From Aquidulcibacter paucihalophilus (GTDB lineage Bacteria > Pseudomonadota > Alphaproteobacteria > Caulobacterales > Caulobacteraceae), in contig CP127384.1 in NCBI GenBank assembly GCA_030285985.1, positions 868,001 through 932,000 on the forward strand: a stretch of DNA of 64,000 nt. The letters are read 5' to 3'. The notes below the pieces were generated by a model that had not been told where the DNA came from, did not search any database, and saw only the letters and a list, made by a program, of their open reading frames with translations. Each line of letters begins with the position of its first letter. Within the stretch, counting starts at the first letter, position 1. Position numbers and translations under genes: made by a program. Below are positions 46,997 through 57,150 of the stretch, in pieces.

Positions 46997-48214
46997 ATGT
47001 CCGAGACCGCGACCAGCCCTGAGGAGACCGCCCCGGAAGGCGTCTTCCGCGCGCGTCATGCGTTGCTGAAACGCCTGGCGGATGTCGTGTCCCTGCCGGC
47101 CAGCCGGATCAACGCGTTCGAGCGCGCCGTTACGGGCGATTTGCTGGTCGAGATGCTCCGGCTGGCCGCGCCGGAGGACCGTCGTCGGGTGGCCACCCGT
47201 CTCGCGCCCCTGGCCGAATTGCCCAACGCCCTGGCGCGGATGCTGCTTCGCGACGATCCGGAGATCGCGGGGCTGCTGATCGAACAATGCGCCTCCCTGT
47301 CGGACGCCGATCTGGTCGCCTGCGCCCGTGACGCGACGACGGCGCACCGCTTCCTGATGGCCAGCCGTCGCGCGCTGTCCGAGGTGGTGACGGAGACGTT
47401 GCTGGGCTTCGGCGAGAGCCAGGTGATTGAGGCGGTTCTTCGCAACAGCACGGCCCGACTGAGTCAGACGGCGATCGAGTGCGTCGTCAGCCTGAGCCGC
47501 CAGGAGACGCAGCTGTGCGGTCCGGTCCTGAAGCGGCCGGAGCTCAGGCCGTCGGGTGCCTATGTGATGTTCTGGTGGAGCGGGGCGGAGGATCGCCGGA
47601 CGATCCTGCAGCGGTTCGCCGTGTCGCGCGAAGTCATGCAGGAGGTGTCGGAAGACGTCTTCCCCATGGCCGCGGCTGAGAACTGGCAGGACCCGGTGTC
47701 GCGCAAGGCGCTGCAGTTCATTGAGCGTCGCCAGCGTAATCGGGCCGCGATCGCCCGGAGCCCCTACGGCGGGCTGGAACAGGCGGTGGCGGCGGCGGCG
47801 CAAAAGGGGCTGAACCGCGAGGTGGCGACCGAGATCGCCTATCTGTCCGGGGTGAAGCCGGTGACCGGGGCCAAGATCATGGGCGATCCCGGGGGCGAGC
47901 CGCTGGCCATCCTGTGCAAGGCGACGGGGCTGGGCAAGGCTGACCTGACCAATCTGTGGCGTTCGATGCGTCGACCCGAGACAACGGCCGACGGTGCCGT
48001 ACATCCTGCCTGGGACCGGGTGCAGATCACCTATGACATGCTGGCGGTCGACCGGGCGCAGACGGTGCTGCGTTACTGGAACTGGTCGTTGTCTTCAGCT
48101 CTCACGCCCGCTCTTCTGAAGGCCATTCGCGACGGCGAAGAAGAAGGGCTGGACAACTACTCGGCTCCGGAACGCGCGGCCATGCTCGCGCTCGCGGACA
48201 ATTTCGGCCGCTAA
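46997..48214 (+). CDS. DUF2336-domain protein
   Basis: 405 residues, nearly all helix, with no signal peptide. The mixed helical-repeat pattern (LASLSDADLVACARDATTAHRFLMASRR, LSRQETQLCG) is that of the alphaproteobacterial DUF2336 family, a HEAT-like scaffold of unknown function. A TTAACC half site and a GANTC site (GATTC) lie in its 44-base leader. A second family member lies across mucR on the opposite strand, suggesting a functional group. Confidence 0.82.
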   Translation: MSETATSPEETAPEGVFRARHALLKRLADVVSLPASRINAFERAVTGDLLVEMLRLAAPEDRRRVATRLAPLAELPNALARMLLRDDPEIAGLLIEQCASLSDADLVACARDATTAHRFLMASRRALSEVVTETLLGFGESQVIEAVLRNSTARLSQTAIECVVSLSRQETQLCGPVLKRPELRPSGAYVMFWWSGAEDRRTILQRFAVSREVMQEVSEDVFPMAAAENWQDPVSRKALQFIERRQRNRAAIARSPYGGLEQAVAAAAQKGLNREVATEIAYLSGVKPVTGAKIMGDPGGEPLAILCKATGLGKADLTNLWRSMRRPETTADGAVHPAWDRVQITYDMLAVDRAQTVLRYWNWSLSSALTPALLKAIRDGEEEGLDNYSAPERAAMLALADNFGR

Positions 48215-48336
48215 GCGCCGCCCCGCCTGACCGAAGACGGCGAATATTTCGCAGTTTGAAACACTTCAGGGCCGTGCTGCGAGCATGGAACCCGCAGTTG
48301 CTTTCACTGTGGAACAAATCTATTGATCACGCTACG

Positions 48337-48349
48337 GACTGATTCAGTC
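48337..48349. promoter_or_regulatory. GANTC-centred palindrome in the mucR leader
   Basis: GACTGATTCAGTC, a 13-base palindrome whose centre is GATTC, a CcrM methylation sequence. It is 33 bases before the mucR start. Such sites let methylation state affect transcription during the cell cycle; a role here is inferred. Confidence 0.5.
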
Positions 48350-48381
48350 GAAAAACAAACAAGCTAAGGTGAGGCTGGCCC

Positions 48382-48816
48382 ATGGAAGACAATGCTCAAC
48401 TTCTCGAGATGACTGCGGACATCGTTTCGGCTTATGTCGGCAACAACAATGTGCAGGCGTCCGAAGTTCCGGGCCTGATCTCCAGCATCCATGCCGCCCT
48501 GACCCAGGTCTCGACCGGCGCTGTCGAGCCGGAGCCCGAGGTCAAGGACCCGGCCGTGCCGGTTCGCAAGTCGATCACGCCCGATTTCCTGATCTGCCTG
48601 GAAGACGGCCGCAAGTTCAAATCGCTGAAGCGCCACCTGCGCACCAAATACAATATGAGCCCCGAGGAATACCGGGCCAAATGGGGTCTGGCGAAAGACT
48701 ATCCGATGGTCGCCCCGAACTACGCCAAGGCGCGTTCGGACCTCGCCAAGCAGATGGGCCTCGGCCAGGGCGGCCGCAAACCCGCCCGCGCCGCCGGCGG
48801 CCGCGCCAAGAAGTAA
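48382..48816 (+). CDS. mucR: MucR/Ros-family transcriptional regulator
   Basis: 144 residues. The Ros/MucR zinc-finger region ([20 protein letters not shown]) is at 71-90 and the conserved [23 protein letters not shown] follows. Of the family ligand positions, Cys72, Asp75 and His85 are present, but the last His is replaced by Lys89/Tyr90. MucR proteins are H-NS-like silencers and, in Caulobacter, antagonise CtrA-dependent promoters. The N-terminal helical part (1-45) is the oligomerisation region. It lies between two DUF2336 genes and has a strong terminator. Confidence 0.95.
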   Translation: MEDNAQLLEMTADIVSAYVGNNNVQASEVPGLISSIHAALTQVSTGAVEPEPEVKDPAVPVRKSITPDFLICLEDGRKFKSLKRHLRTKYNMSPEEYRAKWGLAKDYPMVAPNYAKARSDLAKQMGLGQGGRKPARAAGGRAKK

Positions 48817-48840
48817 TCCGGACGTTCTGTTCGGCAGAAG

Positions 48841-48872
48841 CGCCCGCCTCCAGTCATGGGGGCGGGCGTTTT
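48841..48872 (+). terminator. Intrinsic terminator after mucR
   Basis: An 11-base GC stem (CGCCCGCCTCC with GGGGGCGGGCG, one G-U) with a six-base loop and TTTT tail, 24 bases after the mucR stop. Confidence 0.9.
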
Positions 48873-48883
48873 GCTGTATTGGG

Positions 48884-49978
48884 TCAGGCCGCGACGGCCC
48901 CGCGGCGCATACGCCAGAAGCGCAGGGTCCTGAGCGCGGCGTCGCGGCTCAGCTCGGCGTACATCCGGGCGTAGGAATGGGCCTTGGCCATGGCGTCGCC
49001 GTCGTCGTTCAGCAGGACGACCGCATAGGTCAGGAACAGGGCGCGATCGAGGTCGGCGGACTTGCAGACCACCGCCAGGGCGTCGAGTTCGCGGCGCTCG
49101 ACGATCTGGCGGGCGGTGTGGAAATCGATGTCCGACAACTGGGCCAGGGCGATCAGGAACGAGGTCGTGCCGCCCGACCGCAGGAAGCGGGCCAGCATCT
49201 GCGGTGTCAGCTGACCCGCTGCCTTGAGTTCTTCCACATAGGCCGAGCATTCGGCGTAGTCGGCGGGCAGGGCACCGTCGTCGGTGGCGATGCGGGCCCG
49301 GCCGGCGGCCAGGGCGCTCTCCAGCAGGGCCGGGTCCATGCGGGCGTTCTGTTCGAGGATCCGCGTCCGGAGCCGGGCCTCGACCACGAAATACATCTCG
49401 TTGAGCAGGTCGGCCGGGAGGCTGGTCCGCGAGACCGTGGCCTCATGCAGCGCGGGATTGACCCGCGCCCGCTCGACGGCGGCCTCGGACGATTTGCGCG
49501 ACAGCTGGGCGCCGTCGTTGCGCAGCAGGGTTCCGAGGGTCTCGTCATCGCCGCGCTCGACAATGACGTCGGCCACGGCTTCGGACACCGAGGGGCGGGC
49601 CGAAACGGCGCGCAGGTGGTCCTGGCCATGCTTGCGAACGACGCCCAGCAGGTCCTCGTCGGTCAGGACCGGAGAGGTGGTCAGGACGGCCTTCGCGACC
49701 GCGGCCTCGTCATTGGCCAGTTTGTGGATCAGGGCATGGGGCGCGTTCGGCGCCGTGGCGAAACGGGCGGAGAGTTCGGCGCGGACGGCGGTTTCCATGT
49801 CCGCGGCCAGGCTGGACAGGACGGATCCGTAGAGCGTGTCCTCCGCAGCGCTGTGGGTGGCGGCGCCGAAGAAGCGGTCGGTCAGTTCACGCAGCAGGGC
49901 CCGCCGCTTCTCGCTCGACCCCTCCTCGGCCATGGCGATCAGTTCGGGCAGGCGGGAAGGAGAAGACGCGGTCGTCAC
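48884..49978 (-). CDS. DUF2336-domain protein, second copy
   Basis: 364 residues of the same all-helical family as the gene at 46997. Typical pieces are LPELIAMAEEGSSEKRRALLRELTDRF, LIHKLANDEAAVAKAVLTTSPVLTDEDLL and HDA/LSDIDFHTARQIVERRELDALAVVCK. It ends against the mucR terminator, and its start is overlapped by four bases by the proline-rich exported-protein gene, so these two are cotranscribed. Confidence 0.88.
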   Translation of the reverse strand: MTTASSPSRLPELIAMAEEGSSEKRRALLRELTDRFFGAATHSAAEDTLYGSVLSSLAADMETAVRAELSARFATAPNAPHALIHKLANDEAAVAKAVLTTSPVLTDEDLLGVVRKHGQDHLRAVSARPSVSEAVADVIVERGDDETLGTLLRNDGAQLSRKSSEAAVERARVNPALHEATVSRTSLPADLLNEMYFVVEARLRTRILEQNARMDPALLESALAAGRARIATDDGALPADYAECSAYVEELKAAGQLTPQMLARFLRSGGTTSFLIALAQLSDIDFHTARQIVERRELDALAVVCKSADLDRALFLTYAVVLLNDDGDAMAKAHSYARMYAELSRDAALRTLRFWRMRRGAVAA

Positions 49979-50910
49979 TGGTGGTCCCCGTCGGAGGCGG
50001 CGGGCGCGGGACGCACCCGGCCCTGGGCGTCGCGGATCAGCGTCGGCCCCTGTTCGGGCGCAGCGAGGTCCTGGGAGGCTATGGTCTCGGGCATGCTGAC
50101 GACCAGGGCATCGACATAGTTCGGCGCAGGCATCTCAAGCGCGTCCGGCTGTCGGCCGTTCTGGCGGTGGACCGAGTAATAGCGGCCGCCCTGAACCGGC
50201 GGGCGTTCGCCGCTGTTGCTGACTTCGGCCACGCGGCGCGGCTGCGGCGTCGCACCGGGCGTAGCGGCGGCAGGCTCGAGGACGGGCTGGGCAGCAGGCG
50301 GCGCGGCGGGCGCGTCCCGCTGCATGCGGAAGATCGGCGCGTCGCGTCGCGGGGCCATGGGATCGAACGGGCCGCTCTCGATCGGAGCAGGCTGGGCCGG
50401 TGCCGGCGTATAGATCACCTCGGCCGGCACCGCCTGACCGCGACCACCGGGATCCGGCAGATAGTCGGGCGTCGCACGGGGCTGGGGCGGAGGTGCCGGA
50501 GCCGGCGTGGGCGCGGGGCGCGGCGCGGCAGGAGCGACCCTCGCGGGCTCCGCCGGTGCGGGCCCGGGAGCCGGTGCGGCGGGCTGCATCCAGGCGTTGG
50601 CCGGGGTCAGGGTCCGGCGCGCGCCGGGCGCGGGTGTGAGCCCCGGCCGCGACGGCGCAGGCGGGGTCGAGGCGAAACCGCCGTGCGGAATGACGGTGTT
50701 GGGGCGTCGGAGGTCGCGTCTTGCTACCGCAGCAGGACCGGCGGCGGCCGCCGCGGGGGCGGCCTCGCTGCGCCCCGGCCATGACAGATAGCGCAGGCCG
50801 CGGGCCTCGCCGGCGGGTACGTCCGCACTCTGGGCCGCGGCCCCGCCGGCGGACAGCACCAGGCCCGCGGCGGCGAGCAGGGCGGTCTTCAGGATCGGGG
50901 AGCGGCGCAA
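49975..50910 (-). CDS. Proline/alanine-rich exported protein
   Basis: 311 residues with a signal peptide ending at GGAAAQ (about 27). The body is a Pro/Ala-rich low-complexity chain (residues about 50-220). The C-terminal part has a short ordered segment, PPVQGGRYYSVHRQNGRQPDA. It is probably a periplasm-spanning or wall-associated protein. No enzyme motif. The DUF2336 gene follows by a four-base overlap. A near-consensus CtrA-type box lies about 50 bases upstream. Confidence 0.8.
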   Translation of the reverse strand: MRRSPILKTALLAAAGLVLSAGGAAAQSADVPAGEARGLRYLSWPGRSEAAPAAAAAGPAAVARRDLRRPNTVIPHGGFASTPPAPSRPGLTPAPGARRTLTPANAWMQPAAPAPGPAPAEPARVAPAAPRPAPTPAPAPPPQPRATPDYLPDPGGRGQAVPAEVIYTPAPAQPAPIESGPFDPMAPRRDAPIFRMQRDAPAAPPAAQPVLEPAAATPGATPQPRRVAEVSNSGERPPVQGGRYYSVHRQNGRQPDALEMPAPNYVDALVVSMPETIASQDLAAPEQGPTLIRDAQGRVRPAPAASDGDHQ

Positions 50911-50960
50911 GAGGGCGTCTCCGGACGGGGGAATGGAGCCCCACGCTAGTCACAGGTCGC

Positions 50961-50975
50961 TTAACCTGCTGCTAA
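50961..50975 (-). promoter_or_regulatory. Near-consensus CtrA-type box
   Basis: TTAA-N7-CTAA (reading TTAG-N7-TTAA on the downstream gene strand), one mismatch from a full CtrA site. It lies about 55 bases upstream of the proline-rich exported-protein gene and its DUF2336 partner. Confidence 0.35.
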
Positions 50976-50991
50976 CGCGGGCCCATTGGAT

Positions 50992-51744
50992 TCAGGACAG
51001 GCGGCGGCGCACAGCCCGATCCAGCACGCTGACGGCGGCGTTGAGCAGCAGGCCCATGAACATCAGGCAGGCGAGGGCGGCCAGCATGTCGGCCGTGCGC
51101 AGCCGGTTGCCGGCTTCGAGCAATCGCCAGGCCAGTCCCTGCGTTGCGCCCGAGCCGGAGACGAACTCCGCCACCACGGCACCGATCACGGCGAGCCCTG
51201 CCGCGACCCGCAGACCCTCGAGCACGAAAGGCAGGGCCGAGGGCAGGCGCAGCCGGACCAGCCGCTGAACGGGCGAGGCACCGTAGAGGTCGAACAGCCG
51301 CTCGAGGTCGGGATCGGCGGACTTGAGTCCCGTCAGGACGCCCGAAAACAGGGGGAAGAAGGCGACGGCCGCCGCGAGCGCGACCACGGCCCGGTCGGCA
51401 TTGTCCAGTCCGGCCCAGATCATCACCAGCGGGGCGATGGCCACCACCGGCGTGACCTGCAGGGCGACGGCGAGCGGGCGGACCGCCTGCTCCGCCGGGC
51501 GGCTGAGCGAGACGGCGAGCGCCAGACCGCCGCCGAGCAGGGCGGCGACGACCAGCGCCTGCAGGGCCATCCAGAAGGTCGCGGCGGCGGAGGCGGCAAG
51601 GAGCGGGGCGCGGTCGACCAGGGCGGCGGCCACGGCGCTGGGCGGCGGCAGGAAATAGGGCGGGACGTGCAGGGCGCGGCAGGCGACCTCCCAGACCGCC
51701 AGAAGCAGGAGCGTGAGCAGCAGGGACGGGAGGATGCGCATCAT
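50992..51744 (-). CDS. ABC transporter permease (SsuC/TauC type)
   Basis: 250 residues from the ATG at 51744. Six membrane segments. The EAA-like loop is DPDLERLFDLYGASPVQRLVRLRLPSALPFVLEGLRVAAGLAVIGAVVAE, typical of nitrate/sulfonate/taurine and pyrimidine importers. It overlaps the ATPase gene by four bases. Frames upstream of the ATG belong to the ATPase gene and are not part of it. Confidence 0.92.
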   Translation of the reverse strand: MMRILPSLLLTLLLLAVWEVACRALHVPPYFLPPPSAVAAALVDRAPLLAASAAATFWMALQALVVAALLGGGLALAVSLSRPAEQAVRPLAVALQVTPVVAIAPLVMIWAGLDNADRAVVALAAAVAFFPLFSGVLTGLKSADPDLERLFDLYGASPVQRLVRLRLPSALPFVLEGLRVAAGLAVIGAVVAEFVSGSGATQGLAWRLLEAGNRLRTADMLAALACLMFMGLLLNAAVSVLDRAVRRRLS

Positions 51745-52505
51745 GCCGGCACCTCCGCCCCGGGCATGGCGGTCTCGAGGGCCCGGGCAAGGGCTTCGAC
51801 GGCGGACCGGTATTCGGCGGCCGAGCGCCAACCGTCGGGCCGCGGCAAGGCACCGGGCGAGTCGAGGGTCGCCGCGACCCGCCCGGTCGCGCCGTCCAGG
51901 ACCACGGCGCGGCCAGCCAGATAGACGGCCTCCTCGACGTCATGGGTAACGAAGACGATGGCCGGGCTCGGGGTGCGGGCGGACCAGAGGCGATGCAGGT
52001 CCTCGATCAGCCGGCGGCGGGTGACGCTGTCGAGGGCGGCGAAGGGCTCGTCGAGGAGCAGAAGGTCCGGTTCGGTGACGAGGGCGCGGGCGAGGGCGAC
52101 GCGCATGGCCATGCCGCCGGACAACTGGCGCGGACGGGCGTCGAGCCGGTCGCTGAGACCGACGGCGGTCAGGGCTTCGGCGGCGCGGGCGCGGGCGTCG
52201 GCGCGCGCCATGCCGGCCAGTTCCAGCGGCAGGGCGACGTTGGCGAGGGCGTCGGCCCAGGGCATCAGGGTGGCGGACTGGAAGACGAAGCCGGTACGGC
52301 CGTCGGCCCGCTGGACGGTGCCTTCGGACGGCGGCTCCAGCCCGGCCAGCAGGCGCAGGAGGGTAGATTTGCCGGCCCCGGATGCGCCGACGACGGCAAC
52401 GATCTCGCCGGGGGCGACGGTCAGGTCGACGGGGCCGAGCGGCGCACGGCCGGGATAGCGGACGAGGACGCCGTCCAGCGACGCCGCGGCGTCAGCTCCG
52501 GCCAC
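51741..52505 (-). CDS. ABC transporter ATP-binding protein (SsuB/TauB type)
   Basis: 254 residues with Walker A GASGAGKST, signature LSGGMAMRVALARAL, Walker B LLLLDEPFAALD and the H-loop VFVTHDVEEAVYLAGRAVVL. It powers uptake with the permease and binding protein on either side. It overlaps the binding-protein gene upstream by 14 bases and the permease gene by four. Confidence 0.95.
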   Translation of the reverse strand: MAGADAAASLDGVLVRYPGRAPLGPVDLTVAPGEIVAVVGASGAGKSTLLRLLAGLEPPSEGTVQRADGRTGFVFQSATLMPWADALANVALPLELAGMARADARARAAEALTAVGLSDRLDARPRQLSGGMAMRVALARALVTEPDLLLLDEPFAALDSVTRRRLIEDLHRLWSARTPSPAIVFVTHDVEEAVYLAGRAVVLDGATGRVAATLDSPGALPRPDGWRSAAEYRSAVEALARALETAMPGAEVPA

Positions 52506-53538
52506 GGCCGGGCAGGTACTGGGTGGTGAAGGCCTGCCGCCAGTCCAGATTGGTCGGATAGACCCCGGCCTGGGAGGTGACGTCGAAGAAGGCCTGCCAG
52601 CGTTCGGCGGTCATGGCGCCGAGACCGTAGAGGGCGGCGTCGCCGCCATCGACGATGCCGTTGGCCTTCAGCCGGGCGCGGGCCTGGTCGAGGATGGCCT
52701 GGGTCATCTCCGGATTGGCCTTGCGGATCAGGGCGTCAGCGGCCTTGCCGTCGCCCTGGATGTAGTCGCGCCAGCCCTCGGCCGAAGCGGCGATGAAGCT
52801 GCGCAGGGCGGCGGCGTTGTCGCGGGCGAAGGCGTTGGGGGCCAGGACCATGGCGGCGTAGGAGGGATAGCCCTCGTCGGCCAGCAGGAAGACCCTGGGC
52901 GCGAAACCCGCAGCCTGTTCAATGCTGTAGGGCTCCGAGGTCAGATAGCCCTGCTGCACCGCCCGCTCGTCGGCGAGGAAGGGCGCGGGGTTGAAATTGT
53001 AGGTCCGGACCTGATCGTCGGTGAAGCCGTATTTGGCCTTGAGCCAGACCCAGAAGGCGTCGCGCGAGGCGGTGGCCAGCAGCATGGGGCGGCCGGCGAG
53101 GTCGGCGATGGTCTCCAGCGCCGGGTCCGGATGAGCGATGAGGACCTGGGGGTCCTTCTGGAAGAAGGCGGCGACGGCCTTCACCGGGGCACCCTCGGCG
53201 ACCAGATTCATCGGGATGAAGCTGTTGGAGCCCATGCCCAGCTCAACGGCCCCGGAGGCCAGCAGCTGCGGCACGTTCACGCTCGGGCCGCCCTGGATGA
53301 TCTCGACGTTCAGGCCGCGCTTCGTATAGGCCCCCGAAGCCAGTGCCTGGTAGAAGCCGCCGTGCTCGGCCTGGGCGCGCCAGTCGGTGGCGAAGCGCAG
53401 GCGAACGCGGCCCTCTTCGTCGACAGGGGCCTCGGAGCCCTGGCAGCCGGCGAGCGCCGCTGTGGCCGCGAGCGCGCCGGCACCGGCCAGCAAGGCGCGG
53501 CGGTCGGTCGAGAAACGGCGATTCCCACGCAAGGTCAT
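52492..53538 (-). CDS. NMT1/SsuA-type periplasmic substrate-binding protein
   Basis: 348 residues. An RR signal (TDRRALLAGAGALAAT) ends in lipobox ALAGC32. The binding fold has DWRAQAEHGGFYQALASGAYTKRGLNVEIIQGG at the start and YLTSEPYSIEQ later. This HGGFYQA pattern is shared with pyrimidine-precursor (ThiY/NMT1) and nitrate/sulfonate binding proteins, so the ligand is uncertain. No TPP riboswitch was seen upstream. First gene of a three-gene importer. Confidence 0.9.
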   Translation of the reverse strand: MTLRGNRRFSTDRRALLAGAGALAATAALAGCQGSEAPVDEEGRVRLRFATDWRAQAEHGGFYQALASGAYTKRGLNVEIIQGGPSVNVPQLLASGAVELGMGSNSFIPMNLVAEGAPVKAVAAFFQKDPQVLIAHPDPALETIADLAGRPMLLATASRDAFWVWLKAKYGFTDDQVRTYNFNPAPFLADERAVQQGYLTSEPYSIEQAAGFAPRVFLLADEGYPSYAAMVLAPNAFARDNAAALRSFIAASAEGWRDYIQGDGKAADALIRKANPEMTQAILDQARARLKANGIVDGGDAALYGLGAMTAERWQAFFDVTSQAGVYPTNLDWRQAFTTQYLPGRGRS

Positions 53539-53583
53539 GGCCGTGATGTACGGCTCAGGCGAAGGGAAGGGAAGAGATGCGCC

Positions 53584-54495
53584 TCATGCGGACTGGACGA
53601 TCATCCAGACGCGGCTGAAGTCGCCCATGCGCGCGTCCTGTTCCCGGACCCAGACATAGAGGGTCCCCGTGTCGCCCCACATGAGTCCGGCCGCATCGTC
53701 ACTGTCGATCTGCAGCAGCAGCCGCCAGTCGGCCGCGCCGGGCTCGAGCGCGGCGATCCGCGCGTCTGTGTAGCTGTCCGGCCCGCCCATATAGATGCCG
53801 TTCGAGGCCAGTTGCGCCTCGAGCTCCATGCCGTCCCCCTGGATGGGGCTGGGAAAGCCGCCGACCTGATGCCGCGGACCGTCGCCCAGCCCGGCGTCCA
53901 TGAAGGCGTGCACCGGCTCGAACTCGAACGTCCGGCCAACCTCCGGGGTCAGGTCCAGGCGTTCGGTGGTCGGATAGGTCAGGGTGCTCCGGCCAGCGAG
54001 TGGGACGGGCGCGAAGACCCGGTCGCCGGACAGGCCCGGCGGATGCGGCAGGGGCCGGGGGGCGGGAGCATCGGTCATGATGACCTTCCAGCCGTCGTGG
54101 TCGGCCGGATCAAAACCCCAGGGTTCCTCCTCGACGTCAAAGAACAGGTGGAGGACGCCCGATGCCGGCAACCAGTCCGGGCCGCCGACCGCGCGCAGGG
54201 CGGTCAGATCCAGTTCGGCGATGAAGGACAGCGGTCGGCCCTTCCGGTCGGGCCAGGCGGTCGACGCAGGCAGGCGCGGAGCGCCCCCGAGCCGGCACAC
54301 TGTGGGCCGGTCTGCCTGCTCCAGAACCACCGCGCGCATGGCCAGGGGCTGCAGGGCCGCGATCACGGCGCGCGTCGCGGCTGCAGGATCCTGCGCCGCC
54401 GCACCGCGCGCGGACCCGGCGATCAGCAGGGCACCGACGCCCGCCAGCAGGACGCGACGATCAGCGGAAAAGACGGGGGTTTCGGGCGACGGCAT
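53584..54495 (-). CDS. DUF1963 (YwqG-like) exported protein
   Basis: 303 residues. A Tat-like signal (SADRRVLLAGVGALLIAGS) ends near AAAQ. The body follows DUF1963: CRLGGAPRLPASTAWPDRKG, LSFIAELDL, RHQVGGFPSPIQG and LLLQIDSDDAAGLMWGDTGTLYVWV. The function of the family is unknown; most members are cytosolic, so the signal peptide is unusual. It ends 45 bases upstream of the importer binding-protein start. Confidence 0.88.
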   Translation of the reverse strand: MPSPETPVFSADRRVLLAGVGALLIAGSARGAAAQDPAAATRAVIAALQPLAMRAVVLEQADRPTVCRLGGAPRLPASTAWPDRKGRPLSFIAELDLTALRAVGGPDWLPASGVLHLFFDVEEEPWGFDPADHDGWKVIMTDAPAPRPLPHPPGLSGDRVFAPVPLAGRSTLTYPTTERLDLTPEVGRTFEFEPVHAFMDAGLGDGPRHQVGGFPSPIQGDGMELEAQLASNGIYMGGPDSYTDARIAALEPGAADWRLLLQIDSDDAAGLMWGDTGTLYVWVREQDARMGDFSRVWMIVQSA

Positions 54496-54566
54496 GCCCG
54501 GACGCTAAGGGCCGGCGGGCCGGAAGGAAAGGCGCCTGTCGACGGCGATCCGGAGCCCGGAATTGA

Positions 54567-54635
54567 GCGAGGGGACGAAGATCCCCGGCGAACCGGTTTT
54601 CCTCGTCCCCTCGCCAAGTCCGGGTTGGACTTGGC
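54567..54635. repeat. Nested palindromic element
   Basis: A 12-base perfect arm pair (GCGAGGGGACGA at 54567-54578 with TCGTCCCCTCGC at 54603-54614) enclosing a smaller hairpin CCGG-CGAA-CCGG. It is followed at once by a second perfect hairpin GCCAAGTCC-GGGTT-GGACTTGGC (54613-54635). The two share two bases. A CAGGGCCCTG palindrome follows at 54647-54656. No T run. It may be a structured RNA, a recombination site or a REP-like element. Confidence 0.75.
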
Positions 54636-55149
54636 CATTGAGGTTCAGGGCCCTGGCTTCGGCATCAGCGAGGCGAACCCCGGTGATGGTCAGCTGTATC
54701 CTGTCGCGCTCCTGGTCTCCGGCGTTCCACGAGGTCGAGCCCCGCGCCGTCCATCGATCCCGATCCGGTTCCCTCCGGTCTTCTCCGGCCGAAGCCTTCG
54801 AAGGGTCCCTTGGGCCTTGATCCTGTCTCCCGTCCGTTAAGGTCGAAACCCCCCGGTGCGTTCGATCAGAGAGCCGGGCCGGTCCGCTTTGATCCCCGGG
54901 TCTCCCCGGTTTTCCGCGCCGCCGTGTCCCTCGGCCTGATCAAGCTCGCTCCGATCCGCAGATGTGGCAAGCGGTCCGGAATGAGCGGTTGTGGATGGTC
55001 CGGGGGATAAATCGTGCAGGAGGGCGGACTTCTTGTGACGATTTTCGAATTTTCTTCGCTCTTCGAACGTCTTGGGACTTCTGCACAGGCTCGCGAAATC
55101 GGCCGGAAATTCGGTCAGAAGGGCCGTTTTGGGCGTCGCGACGCCGCGA
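54636..55149. other. Gene-poor intergenic sequence
   Basis: About 510 bases between the DUF1963 gene and the convergent end of the ABC-F gene (both minus strand). Short plus-strand frames in it have no family resemblance, no good start sites and no consistent codon pattern. It includes an A+T-richer patch near 55030-55075. I see no gene or terminator. Confidence 0.55.
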
Positions 55150-56982
<1,833 letters not shown>

Positions 56983-57150
56983 GCGAACCCTGGATACGCC
57001 GCACAGCGGGGAGGCTGCGCGGTCGAAGGCGGCCATATAGGCGGTGCGGGGCCTTGTGGCCACCGGCTGCGGCCTTCGCGTGTCGAGGGATTTGCGGCGG
57101 CGGCAAGCGGAACGGCGTTAGGTTAAGGCTGAACGTCCGGGGGGATGAGG

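Noticed and set aside
52492..53600. TPP riboswitch upstream of the NMT1-type importer
   Set aside because: No thiamine-box pattern in the 45-base gap before the binding-protein start.
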